Assembly (NCBI GenBank): GCA_964355495.1
Contig: CAYHES010000003.1
Coordinates: 1 to 48,289 of the forward strand
Direction of reading: 5' to 3'
Length of the DNA: 48,289 nt
Source: UBA6901 sp964355495
GTDB taxonomy: Bacteria > Pseudomonadota > Gammaproteobacteria > Acidiferrobacterales > UBA6901
Shown in pieces: positions 16,887 through 26,400 of the stretch (the first letter of the stretch is position 1; each line of letters begins with the position of its first letter). The translations under genes and the position numbers were made by a program. Under the pieces are notes generated by a model. That model saw only the letters and a list, made by a program, of their open reading frames with translations. It was not told the DNA's origin and made no database searches.

Positions 16887-17384
16887 ATGCATAAATTCGG
16901 GCACAGACATATCTCGGAAGCCGAGGAGCTGAACATCACGGCGTTCATGAACCTGATGGTGATTTTGGTCCCTTTTCTGCTGATCACCGCCGTGTTTTCG
17001 CGCATGACCGTGCTGGAGCTCAGTTTGCCGGATTCGAATGCCGCCAACAGTCAGGAGCCGATCAAGCTTTCGCTTGAGCTGGTCGTGAGAAATGCCCATC
17101 TCGATATTCAGGATGCCAGGCTCGGCCTCATCAAGCGTGTAGAGATAAATCAGGATAAGGCCAGCTGGAAATTATTCCGCGACGTTCTGGTTGAAATAAA
17201 ATCACGCTTCCCGGAGGAGCGGAGTATCACGTTGCTGCTGGAACCTTCCATCGACTACAAGACGCTGATCAGAACCATGGATGCCGTGAGCAGCGCGGAC
17301 ATTGTGCGAGGACTGAGCGTCGAGACGGTTGAGCTTTTCCCGGAAATATCCATCGGCGATGCATCCATCGCCGCGGCCAAATAG
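16887..17384 (+). CDS. ExbD/TolR family protein lacking the conserved membrane Asp
   Basis: This is a 165-residue protein with one N-terminal membrane helix (about 17-37) and a periplasmic ExbD/TolR domain. The helix reads LNITAFMNLMVILVPFLL. In ExbD and TolR the corresponding position after the first turn is an essential aspartate that carries protons; here it is Asn22. The paired gene at 17406 keeps the Asp. The two ExbD-like proteins may form a heterodimer with only one protonatable residue, or this one may be structural. It begins 14 nt after the ExbB-like gene. Confidence 0.85.
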   Translation: MHKFGHRHISEAEELNITAFMNLMVILVPFLLITAVFSRMTVLELSLPDSNAANSQEPIKLSLELVVRNAHLDIQDARLGLIKRVEINQDKASWKLFRDVLVEIKSRFPEERSITLLLEPSIDYKTLIRTMDAVSSADIVRGLSVETVELFPEISIGDASIAAAK

Positions 17385-17405
17385 CAGCGCACAGGACGTA
17401 AACCG

Positions 17406-17918
17406 ATGGATATCAAGAAAAAGAAGCTGACCGGTCGTGAACGGCGCATGCAGCATTTCAAGCAAATGCAGAGCGGTGCCGGCATGAACCTGGTTTCATT
17501 GATGGACATCTTCACCATCCTGGTTTTCTTTCTGCTGGCCAATTCGAATTCCCAGCAATTGCCAAGCAGCAAGGACGTGAAGCTGCCGGTGTCGGTCGCG
17601 ACCAAGGCGCCCGGAGAAAACCTGGTGATCACCGTCACCAAGGACAGCATACTGGTGCAAGGCAAGAAAATTGCGCAGGTGCAGGAAGTCATGGCAACAA
17701 CGGAGACAGTGATCTCCGTGCTCAGTGCTGAATTGAACTCACGGGTGGCCGACGTCCCGGTTGTTGCAGGCACGCGGGACACGCGCCGTGCCGTCATGAT
17801 CATGGGCGACGAAAGCATCCCCTACGAGCTGCTCAGAAAAATCCTGGCCACCTGCCAGGATGCAAAATACACCCGCATCGAATTCGCCGCCCATCTCAGC
17901 GCCAAGGGTAAATCGTAA
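17406..17918 (+). CDS. ExbD/TolR family protein with intact membrane Asp
   Basis: This is a 170-residue protein: a basic cytoplasmic N-terminus, one membrane helix (about 28-46) reading MNLVSLMDIFTILVFFLL with the conserved Asp34, and a periplasmic domain of the ExbD/TolR type. It should couple proton flow through the ExbB-like channel to movement of the periplasmic domain. It follows the Asn-bearing paralogue by 21 nt, and its stop abuts the start of the TonB-like gene. Confidence 0.88.
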   Translation: MDIKKKKLTGRERRMQHFKQMQSGAGMNLVSLMDIFTILVFFLLANSNSQQLPSSKDVKLPVSVATKAPGENLVITVTKDSILVQGKKIAQVQEVMATTETVISVLSAELNSRVADVPVVAGTRDTRRAVMIMGDESIPYELLRKILATCQDAKYTRIEFAAHLSAKGKS

Positions 17919-18863
17919 ATGGCGACGATGAATTACAGGCAGCTGGCGCTGAGCTGGCATCCGGAGAGCGATCGCGATCACACCTTTAACGTGATTGCGC
18001 TGGCGATACTGGTATGTTCCCTGGGTCTGGGATTGCTGATGTCGTCGATTTCGCTGCCAAAAATGGAGCGAGTCGCGCGCGCACCCGTTCCGGACCGAAT
18101 AGCCAAATTCATCATGGAAAGGCCGAAGCCGAAACCCAAGCCGGAAGTGAAGCCGCAACCCGCGCCACCGCCACGCAGCGAGATGCGAATCCAGCGTCCC
18201 GCGCTTGTTGAGCGCAAGCCGCTGACCAAGGTGGAGGAGAAGGCGCGCGAGGGCGCGCAGAAAAGCGGATTGCTGGCGCTCGCCAAGGATCTATCTGCGT
18301 TGGCCGATTCTTCCAGTGTCAGCACGATGGTCGAAAAAAAGATCAAGACGTCCGCTGCCAACACGACTGCGGCGACTGTGGATACGCGCATCCTGACCAG
18401 CGATACCGGCAGAAAGAGCGCCGGAGTGCGTCAGGATTCGCATGTCGGCACTGTAGGCACGACAAAACTGGACGATAACCAGCGGCAGCAAGTGCAGGAT
18501 TTGCTTTCAGCAAGCGCGCCAAAATCAGCCGCCAAGACCAGCGGCTCAGGTTCCGGCACCCAAGGCCGTGGCAACGTGCGTGGCGATGAGGATGTGGCCA
18601 TGGTCATGGATCAGCACAAAAGTACGCTGCATTCCATCTACAACCGGGCGCGCCGCGCCAACCCCGGACTAAAGGGAAAAATTGTCCTGGTACTCACCAT
18701 CCAGCCCTCCGGTCAGGTATCGAACGTCGTTATAAAATCCAGCGAACTCAATTCCCCGGAGCTGGAGGCATCCCTGGTCGCCCGTGTAAGACAATTCGAT
18801 TTCGGCAAACGCCAGGGCGGACCGCTCACGGTAACGGTGCCGGTGGAATTCCTGCCTTCTTGA
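17919..18863 (+). CDS. TonB/AgmX-like energy-transducing protein
   Basis: This 314-residue protein has one membrane helix (about 23-45), a Pro/Lys-rich rigid stretch (about 67-86, PKPKPKPEVKPQPAPPP), a low-complexity linker, and a C-terminal TonB-like domain (about 225-314) with the family pattern GKIVLVLTIQPSGQVSNV. This is the layout of TonB and of the AgmX/PglI C-terminal family found with ExbB/ExbD homologues in gliding and envelope machines. It starts immediately after the second ExbD-like gene. The partner in the outer membrane or periplasm is unknown; no TonB-dependent receptor is encoded in the window. Confidence 0.82.
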   Translation: MATMNYRQLALSWHPESDRDHTFNVIALAILVCSLGLGLLMSSISLPKMERVARAPVPDRIAKFIMERPKPKPKPEVKPQPAPPPRSEMRIQRPALVERKPLTKVEEKAREGAQKSGLLALAKDLSALADSSSVSTMVEKKIKTSAANTTAATVDTRILTSDTGRKSAGVRQDSHVGTVGTTKLDDNQRQQVQDLLSASAPKSAAKTSGSGSGTQGRGNVRGDEDVAMVMDQHKSTLHSIYNRARRANPGLKGKIVLVLTIQPSGQVSNVVIKSSELNSPELEASLVARVRQFDFGKRQGGPLTVTVPVEFLPS

Positions 18864-18990
18864 GGCCGCCAACCGGAAAATGGACGGCGCATGGATTGCG
18901 GTATGCAACATCGGGGTATACGGGTCCTGCCCCACTTCCGCAGTCTTCCGGGCTCAGTTCAACATCGGAAAATCAAAAAGGGACTTAGCC

Positions 18991-19818
18991 ATGAAAACAC
19001 TCCGAAAAGGCGATCGTGGGCCGGAGGTGCGCAGGTTGCAGGAAAGACTGATCGCCGCCGGCTGTCGTTTAAATCCTGATGCGCTCTTCGGAGATGGTAC
19101 CGATACCGCCCTGCGTGCCTTCCAGAGCAAGAAGGGACTGACTCCCGATGGTGTTGCCGGGCAGGTGACTTGGCACGCCTTGGGCGTCATCGAGCCATTT
19201 TTCATGACACCAAGACAGATCTCACAGCCGGCGTCGCAGCTGCATATTTCGGAAAATGGACTGAAGTTTATTTTCACGAGTGAAGCGCAGCCAAACGTCA
19301 GCAATTTTTTGCATTGGCCGGGAGGAAATAGCGGTGTCACCCTGGGCCCGGGCTACGACATGGGCGGGCGAAGCAAAGAAGAGATTATCGCCGATATGCA
19401 GAAAATCGGCGTCGACAAGACAAAGGTAGTCAAGATTGCCGAAGCCTCGAAATTGACAGGAGCCCAAGCCCAGAAGTTTGTGAAAGATAACGCAAGCCTA
19501 GTCATAATCGACGGTATACAAGAACTCGCTCTCCTTAAACACAAAGTGCCCGACTACGAAAAACAGGTGCGAGCCGCGATCACCGTTGACTTGTTTCAAT
19601 ACCAGTATGATGCCCTGGTAAGCTTTGCGTACAATCCCGGCAAACGATTCAGTCATGTTATGGGACTTATCAACCGGGGAGAGGTGAACGCAGCGTTGCT
19701 GGCAATTAAGGAGGTCAATACCTCAGGAGGCGTGGTAATGAAAGGCCTGACCGATCGCCGCGATCGCGAGGTAACCTTGTACCAGACCGGCGACTATGGA
19801 CAGCTGCGTAGCGTATGA
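18991..19818 (+). CDS. muramidase effector: peptidoglycan-binding plus pesticin/lysozyme-like domain
   Basis: Residues 4-65 form a peptidoglycan-binding type 1 domain (LRKGDRGPEVRRLQERL start, LTPDGVAGQVTW end). Residues about 86-275 resemble the pesticin/VgrG3-type lysozyme fold, with candidate catalytic Glu98 (TSEAQ), Thr117 (VTLG) and Asp123 (GPGYDMGG), and the later FQYDALVSFAYNPG-like helix near 210-225. There is no signal peptide. The ATG at 18991 is preferred over an upstream in-frame start because the PG-binding domain begins right there. The gene overlaps the next one by ATGA at 19815. The pairing with an LprI-type lysozyme inhibitor strongly supports an effector role. Confidence 0.82.
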   Translation: MKTLRKGDRGPEVRRLQERLIAAGCRLNPDALFGDGTDTALRAFQSKKGLTPDGVAGQVTWHALGVIEPFFMTPRQISQPASQLHISENGLKFIFTSEAQPNVSNFLHWPGGNSGVTLGPGYDMGGRSKEEIIADMQKIGVDKTKVVKIAEASKLTGAQAQKFVKDNASLVIIDGIQELALLKHKVPDYEKQVRAAITVDLFQYQYDALVSFAYNPGKRFSHVMGLINRGEVNAALLAIKEVNTSGGVVMKGLTDRRDREVTLYQTGDYGQLRSV

Positions 19819-20780
19819 GAAGACGAACAGTCAGCGCACTGTATTGCAACAGGCCAACACCAAAACGCGGTGCACGCGTACTGCTGCTTGTCCTGTCACT
19901 GGTCGGCGCCACCTGCCAGGCCAATGACGACTCAATTTCAAAGCCCACCGCTTTTCCGCCCAGCCTCCTTGGCACCTGGCAGGTCGCCGAAGTCCATGTC
20001 GATCAAGACGACACACGACCGTTTGTTTACAAATACAATATTCACAAGTTTCTCGGGCGTGTATTTGTATTCACACCGCAGCAACTGACCCACAATACGG
20101 TGCCACGGGACAGCAGCGACAAACGACGCTGTGAAAGCCCTGAGATCATCGTGCACCATACCACTGCGGGATATGCTGTGGGTATGAGTCTCGCAAGCCG
20201 GCCCTTTTATCCAATACGACCCAGGCCGAAAGACTTTCAATTGCCATTGGCTGAGAGCGCGCCGGTCGAGGCGTTGTCCATGCTTTGCAAGGATGGGCTG
20301 TTTTACAAAACAATGGGAGGCTGTCTGGAGCCCGACTGTGGAATTAATGGCGCATGGCTGATCGTTTTGAACCCGAAACAACTGGCGTTGCGCTGGCACG
20401 ACGAAGTCTTCCTGATCCTGCAACGCATCCCGGAAAACGCCAAGCCGGTCGCTTCGTTCGACTGCGCCAAGGCCGCCACCGTGGTGGAGAAAACCATCTG
20501 CGGGTCGGTCGCGCTTGCTTCCTACGACCAAAGCGTCGCGTATACGTACAAACACGCATTGGGCTATTACCAATTCGCCCTGAAGACGTACAACCCAGGC
20601 ATGCGCAAACAAACGACTGCCCAAATCGTCGCGTTCAAGAAATCCCAAAAGGGATGGCTCACCAAGCGCGATGCCTGCGGCAGTGACGCGACCTGCCTGG
20701 ATAACGCCATGGGCGAACGCATCTGGGATATGGATCGTGAGATAGCCTTCTACGCCTACGACAACCGCGATATCCGGTGA
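19815..20780 (+). CDS. LprI/DUF1311-domain lysozyme inhibitor, candidate immunity protein
   Basis: This 321-residue protein has a signal peptide (hydrophobic core at about residues 20-34). The C-terminal part (about 213-315) has the LprI/DUF1311 pattern: FDCAK, EKTICGS, a tyrosine-rich helix, FKKSQKGWLTKRDAC and DATCLDNAM, with four regularly placed cysteines. LprI of Mycobacterium is a lysozyme inhibitor. The N-terminal part (about 40-205) is unfamiliar and has cysteines of its own. The start codon overlaps the stop of the muramidase gene, so the two are translationally coupled. This is the most convincing effector-immunity match in the window, because target enzyme and inhibitor family agree. 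Confidence 0.82.
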   Translation: MRRRTVSALYCNRPTPKRGARVLLLVLSLVGATCQANDDSISKPTAFPPSLLGTWQVAEVHVDQDDTRPFVYKYNIHKFLGRVFVFTPQQLTHNTVPRDSSDKRRCESPEIIVHHTTAGYAVGMSLASRPFYPIRPRPKDFQLPLAESAPVEALSMLCKDGLFYKTMGGCLEPDCGINGAWLIVLNPKQLALRWHDEVFLILQRIPENAKPVASFDCAKAATVVEKTICGSVALASYDQSVAYTYKHALGYYQFALKTYNPGMRKQTTAQIVAFKKSQKGWLTKRDACGSDATCLDNAMGERIWDMDREIAFYAYDNRDIR

Positions 20781-21502
20781 TCCGTTTGTGCCAGTCAGTA
20801 TTTTTACGACTACCGGCACTGACCGTGAAATTTCTGCACTATTTCTTCAACCTCGTTGCGGTAGAAGCGGGGGCCAAGGCGCTTACGAACATGGGTGGTT
20901 CTCCCTCCGAAGAATTCGAGGGTGCCCGAAGTTTTGTGTAAACAGACAGGCTGTGGCCTTCCGAAACTGCCGGGTTTAAACCAATGCCTGTGTTTCCGGC
21001 CCTCAAATGCAGCACTCTTGGACCGGCACCCCATCGGCCCAGCCCTACCGCCAGTCCGCCCATCTCGCTGAATCAGGTACTACCGAAATCAGGCCGGTAA
21101 CGGACAAACTGTCCTCCATGCTAGAATCAACTCGCTCCGATAAAGGCACCCCGTGATTCCCTCCGGGTCGCAACGCCACGGACAACCGGTGTTCTCTATA
21201 TAGTCAACTCTATATAGATAGACCCCGGCTGCCGCCGGGCTCCCGAAGAGCAATGCGTGCCGCACCGTTCCGTTCATAAGAATGCGGCGAGGATCGAACA
21301 CATTGCTTTCAAGGGGCGCCACGATGGCCAGTACACGCTGCACCAGCGCCACCCGATTCCCGGGTGTTTCCGCCCCCGCGCCTTTCCGGCGCCACAAACC
21401 GTTCCGCGCCACCGGCGCCATTGCGCAGGCGGTCATCGCGCTTTCGACTTCGCCGTACCGCACCACCCACAACCGCTGATCATTCACCTGCAAGGAATCT
21501 CC
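20781..21502. other. non-coding interval of about 720 nt
   Basis: No open reading frame on either strand has a recognisable product. Visible structure: a repeated TCTATATAG motif at about 21194-21218 (two copies a few bases apart) and a GC hairpin CCCGGC-TGCC-GCCGGG (21224-21239) without a T-run. The sequence from about 21090 to 21500 stays open on the minus strand, but its composition and lack of domains do not convince. It may be remnant DNA or a long leader for the lipoprotein gene at 21503. Confidence 0.4.
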
Positions 21503-22268
21503 ATGTCCCGGATCGCCAGTGCTACCTCCCGTTCCATCCCGGCCGTGCTCGTCATGCTGGCCGGATCGCTCCTTTTGCTCCAGGCCTGTGGAGGCGGGGG
21601 CGGGGGCGGTGCCGCGCCGCCGCCCGCACCCTCGACCTATCAGATGGGCGGGGCGCGGCAAGGTATTGCGCTTAATCTAACCGCCGTTACCGTTCCGGTT
21701 CTCGCCGGATCGGCGGCGGGTACGCCAGGGGCCAGCAACAGCACCGACGGCACNNNNNNNNNNNNNNNNNNNNNNNNNNNNNNNNNNNNNNNNNNNNNNN
21801 NNNNNNNNNNNNNNNNNNNNNNNNNNNNNNNNNNNNNNNNNNNNNNNNNNNNNCGGCGCCACCGCCCAGTTCAATCTTCCCCAAGGCATCACTACCGACG
21901 GCACCTATCTCTACGTGGCCGATACCAACAACCACACCATCCGCCGCACCGTGATCGCCACCGGTGCCACCACCACACTCGCCGGACAGGCCGGGACCCC
22001 GGGCACGAGCAACAGCACCGACGGCACCGGCGCCACCGCCCAGTTCAATCTTCCCCAAGGCATCACTACCGACGGCACCTATATCTATGTCGCAGACACC
22101 AATAATTCCGGCATCTCTGCCATCCGCCGCATCGTGATCGCAACTGGTGCCACCACCGCGCTTGTCGTGGGAACCGCCGAATACACTGCTCCGCAAGGGA
22201 TCACGACCGACGGCCACGGTCTTTTGATCAGCGATGGTGGCACTCATGTTTTGAGGGTAATGAACTGA
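21503..22268 (+). CDS. NHL-repeat lipoprotein, interrupted by a sequence gap
   Basis: The N-terminus is a lipoprotein signal ending LLLLQAC followed by a run of glycines, so lipidation at the Cys is predicted. After a Pro-rich linker come repeats of 58 residues with the NHL/beta-propeller pattern (FNLPQGITTDGTYIYVADTN, then IRR and VIATGATT). One hundred N (21754-21853) interrupt the gene, and the naive reading frame changes there. Joining the two sides directly restores frame and completes one repeat unit, giving 221 residues; the real gene may hold extra 174-nt repeats. NHL propellers usually bind proteins or ligands; the role here is unknown. An AAGGAA ribosome site lies just upstream. Confidence 0.75.
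21754..21853. other. 100-N scaffold gap inside the NHL-repeat gene
   Basis: The flanks are the two halves of a 174-bp repeat unit that recurs intact downstream. The identical stretch across the unit boundary is over 70 bp, long enough to break a short-read assembly. True length is zero or a multiple of 174 bp if the frame is to be kept. Confidence 0.9.
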
Positions 22269-22288
22269 AAAGCCTGCCCATACCAGCG

Positions 22289-22321
22289 CTCCTCGCCCGT
22301 CCTCATCAGCCGGACGAGGAG
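22289..22321 (+). terminator. hairpin after the NHL lipoprotein gene
   Basis: CTCCTCG plus GTCC pairs with GGACGAGGAG, with a 3-nt bulge (CCC) and a 9-nt loop, 20 nt after the stop codon. No clear T-run follows, so termination would be weak. Confidence 0.35.
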
Positions 22322-22373
22322 TGCCATTAATGACCAACAGGTTACCCAAATCGTTCTGTCCCATTATTGACTG

Positions 22374-23012
22374 ATGCTCAAAACAGAAAACGGCAAGGTC
22401 ATCGACCAAAGGGTGGAAATCAAGACCTATTCCACCCTGGAGCACGGAGACCTTAACAAGGTCACGTCGATCGTTCTGCATAGAACGGACTCCTCCAATG
22501 CCGAGGGAACCTTGAGTGCCTACGCCAACGGGAAAAAATCAGGCGCTCATTTCCTGATCGACAAGAACGGCCATATCTATCAAACGGCGAACCTGAAGAA
22601 ATATTGCCACCATGTCGGCATTCTCTTGCCTCGATGCCAAATAGAGGCAAGCTGCGATCCGAAAGAACTGAAAACCATTACGGCACTTATCCACGAAAAG
22701 GGGCTACGGTTCAGCACTCGGGCGAATAACGTGTCACGTCACGAAGCAGAGAAGAAGTACCCGCTCAGGTACCCATCCAATCATGACTCCATTGGAATCG
22801 AGGTTGTTGGGAGGTTTCTGCCGTGGGAGAAGTCATTCGAGAAACCGACAACACAGCAATTCACCTCTGTGAAATGGCTGGTTGGGGTGCTGATTGCGGA
22901 ATATGGACTCAATCTGAGAAATGACGTGTATGCGCATGGTGCCATCGCGAGGAAGGAAGTAACCGAGGGCGCCCAACTGCTTCAATACCTGCTCAGTGGG
23001 GCGATGCAGTGA
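22374..23012 (+). CDS. AmpD-like N-acetylmuramoyl-L-alanine amidase effector
   Basis: This is a 212-residue Amidase_2-type zinc hydrolase that cuts the bond between MurNAc and the stem peptide. Visible motifs are the first zinc ligand His36 in IVLHRTDSS, the substrate loop with GAHFLIDKNGHIYQ (58-70), HHVG (79-82), the SIGIEVVG strand with Glu143, and the C-terminal His188 in YAHGAI followed by a KEVTEGA stretch, where AmpD has its last ligand region. There is no signal peptide. It overlaps by GTGA a gene for a small lipoprotein, the typical effector-immunity arrangement. A cytoplasmic recycling enzyme is the alternative, but the context argues for a T6SS amidase effector. Confidence 0.8.
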   Translation: MLKTENGKVIDQRVEIKTYSTLEHGDLNKVTSIVLHRTDSSNAEGTLSAYANGKKSGAHFLIDKNGHIYQTANLKKYCHHVGILLPRCQIEASCDPKELKTITALIHEKGLRFSTRANNVSRHEAEKKYPLRYPSNHDSIGIEVVGRFLPWEKSFEKPTTQQFTSVKWLVGVLIAEYGLNLRNDVYAHGAIARKEVTEGAQLLQYLLSGAMQ

Positions 23013-23404
23013 GAAAGATCGGGTCTGTAGTGATGCTTCTCGCGATGGTGCTGTGGTTGCCATCCTGTCAGCGTTCCCAGCGTCAGGGAGACATCGAGGT
23101 TTTATCGATAAGCAGGGAAATCGATACAAAAGTACCCGGTCACGAAATGTGCAGCACCTTCACGTTGACGAAAGAGAATGTTGAAACCTATTTCTCCATC
23201 GCCAAGGAAGTGAGCGGGTATGAGTTCCATCATGAGGCGCTGATTCTGCCCTGCAAATACAAGGGATCCATCCGGATCCACGAAAGCCACTTGCAGTGGG
23301 AGATTTATGCCGGCGGCGCCGGGTATTTGTATGACAAGGTGTCGGCCAACAAACGGTATCTTTGCAAAGAGAAGTGTTGTGATCGCTTGCCGGGGCTTTG
23401 TTAA
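23009..23404 (+). CDS. small lipoprotein, candidate amidase immunity
   Basis: This 131-residue protein begins with a lysine, a hydrophobic segment and a lipobox ending LPSC, so lipidation at Cys20 is predicted. The mature part is beta-rich, with several cysteines near the end (CKEKCCDRLPGLC). The GTG start overlaps the amidase stop codon. I do not recognise the family. Periplasmic, membrane-anchored location and translational coupling fit an immunity protein against the upstream amidase. Confidence 0.6.
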   Translation: MRKIGSVVMLLAMVLWLPSCQRSQRQGDIEVLSISREIDTKVPGHEMCSTFTLTKENVETYFSIAKEVSGYEFHHEALILPCKYKGSIRIHESHLQWEIYAGGAGYLYDKVSANKRYLCKEKCCDRLPGLC

Positions 23405-23482
23405 AAGGCTTCAAGACTACGTGAAACGTAAAATGTAAATTGATTGTAAGACCCGACTATTCAACAGCCCCGGAACCTCAAT

Positions 23483-26400
23483 ATGCGCACTAAGATCGTC
23501 CCGAAGAAGCCGCCCTTCAAGAAGCACCCCCTGACCATCGCCGTTCAGGCCTGCTGCTATACGCTGCTCGGCGGACTGCCTCTGGCGAACGCCGCCCCCA
23601 CGGGTGGAGCGGTTGTCGGCGGCAGCGGCACGATTGCGCAATCCGGCACCAACACCACGATTAATCAGTCCAGCCAGAACATGGCCATTAATTGGCAGAG
23701 CTACAACGTCCAGTCCAATGAACGGGTGCAGTACATTCAGCCCAATGCCAGTTCCATCTCCTTAAACCGCATCCTCAGCAACAACGGCTCCACCATCGCC
23801 GGTCGCATCGACGCCAACGGCAAGGTGATCCTCGTCAACCCGAACGGCATCCTCTTTACCTCCACCGCCAGTCTCAACGTCGGCAGCCTCATCGCCTCCG
23901 GTCTCGACATCAATCCCAGCGATTTCATGAATGGCAAGTACCTCTTCAATGAAATCAATGGCACCAGCGGGACCGTCGTCAACCAAGGCCTCATCAATGC
24001 GTCCCTGGGCGGCAACGTCGCGCTGATAGGCAAGCAGGTAAAGAACGAGGGTGTAATTGTCGCCAATCTGGGCACCGTAACTCTCGCCGCCGGCAAGGAA
24101 GCCATCCTCACCTTCGACAACGGCGGCTTGCTCGGAGTACGTGTCAGCAAAGAGATTCTGCAAAGCGAACTGGGCGTAGACCCGGCCGTGCTCAACAGCG
24201 GCGAGATTCAGGCCCAGGGCGGCCGGGTGCTCCTCACCGCCAGCCAGTCCCAGGACATCTTCTCCCGCGCGGTGAACACCGGTGGTCTCGAACCCGCCAC
24301 CAGCGTGGTGGTGAACGACGACGGTACCTTCACCTTAGGCGGCGGGGCAGATGTGCTCAATAGCGGCAACATCAATACCTCCACCACATCGCCCGATCAA
24401 AACGTTGGCCGTATCGTCCTGATCGGCGAGAACGTTACGAGCAGCGGAACGCTCCGCGCCGATGCCGCCAATGGAAACGGCGGTGAGATCGAACTCCATG
24501 CCCGTGACAAGGCGTTGCTTACACAGAACAGCATGACCTCCGCGCGCTCCGAAGCCGGCGGCCAGGGTGGTATCGTCAAGGTGCTGGGTGACAAGGTTGG
24601 TTTGTTTGATCAATCCACTGTCGATGTCTCCGGCGCCAACGGAGGCGGACAGGCGCTGATCGGTGGGGATTTCCAGGGCAAGAATTCGAAAGTCCGAAAT
24701 TCAACGGCATCGATTGTCAACCCGGGAGTCAGCGTTTATGCGGATGCGCTAACCAACGGAAACGGGGGGAAGGTAGTTGTTTGGTCGGACGGGTACACTT
24801 ATTTCCTGGGAAAGATCGCTGCGCAGGGGGGCGCCGCCTCGGGTGATGGAGGATTCGTCGAGACATCGGGAAAAGGATATTTGCAGTTTGACGGACAGGT
24901 CGATACGACAGCGATGAACGGCAAGATCGGCTCGTTGTTGTTGGACCCAAGAACCCTGACTATCCAGTTTTCCGGCAGTAACGATGCCGATCTTGATGGA
25001 AATCAAGTTAGTTTTAACGAGCCCAGTAACAGCAGTAACTCGACGATCACCGCATCAGTGCTTGCGACCGCCTTGGATGGCAACAATGTCACCCTCGAAG
25101 CGAACACCGATATCATCTTCAACGAAAGTGTACTGGCGACGGGGACGTCCAGCAACAGAGGTAACTTAACACTTAGTGCAGGCAGGTCAATTGAGCTTGC
25201 CAATAACGTGCAGATATCTCTAAATGATCGAAACTTTACTGCCACAATTAACGACGGTGGCGCTAGTACCGGATCAACTTCTTCTGGTACTCCGCATCGT
25301 GCTATCGGCCCGGCAGAATTTAACATGGGTACCGGCTCCAGCATTGTCACCAATGGCGGAAATATTACTATTCAAACGGGGAGCTTTCAGGGGAATGATA
25401 TTGGTGATATTACGTTGCAAACTCTGAATTCGTCGGTGCCGGGTCCTATCGCCAACGATATTGCCCACGGCGGAAACATTGCAGTCACGAATTTATCCGG
25501 AAATATTACTGTCAATGGTACTGTGTTGGGTACAGGCGAGAATCCGGCGAACCTTACTGGCGGTAATGGTGGGCTGATTCAATTCTCCGCCAATGCTGGT
25601 GCTTTCACTCTCGCATCAACGGGCAGTATCACCTCCAACGGCGGCAATGCCGGTGGCACTAACAGTGCGGGAGGTAATGGCGGTGACATCAGCATATCCG
25701 CCAATGACGTACTCCTGAGCGGCTCGATCAACTCGAACGGCGGTAATGCTACAGGTACCGCTAATCGTGGGAATGGTGGTGCCGTGACGGTAACGGTTGG
25801 AAATGACCTGACGGTGGAAGCAAACATCACTTCCATGAGAGGCGCGGGCAGCAGTTCTACTGGTACCAACGGTGCCATTACCCTCAACGGCGACGCGAAC
25901 GGTAACGACAATACTTTCACCATCAACAACGACATCACCCTTGCCGGCGCCTCGGTCACGGTAAACGGCAATGGCGGCACTGACAGCCTGGTTCGCGGCG
26001 GCACCATCACGAATCCCAACACCTGGACAATTACGAACGCCGACGTCGGAATGCTGGTATTCGGAACCAGCATGATCGACTTTTTTGATATCGCGAACCT
26101 GACCGGCGGTTCGGGACAGGATGACTTTTATGTCAGCACTAATGGAACGTTGTCAGGGCTGTTGGATGGCGGTGCCGGTGCAAATGACAGCCTCACCATC
26201 AACCGCAGCGGCGTAAATGTTCGACTTGGCAATCAAACCGTCGGCAATCTGAATGTTGATCGCGTTGAAACCATCGATTCAACTGTTGTGGGCAACACGA
26301 TAAGAGGGCCGAACGCGACGAATTACTGGATCGTCAATGGGACGAATTCCGGCAGCGTCTCCGGTTCCGCCTCCAATCCGCCCGCCGATGCCAATGTGGC

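Noticed and set aside
21089..21661. 190-codon minus-strand ORF upstream of the NHL lipoprotein
   Set aside because: It has no recognisable domain, overlaps the start of the clear lipoprotein gene, and is composed of shadow-like Arg/Ala/Gly codons.
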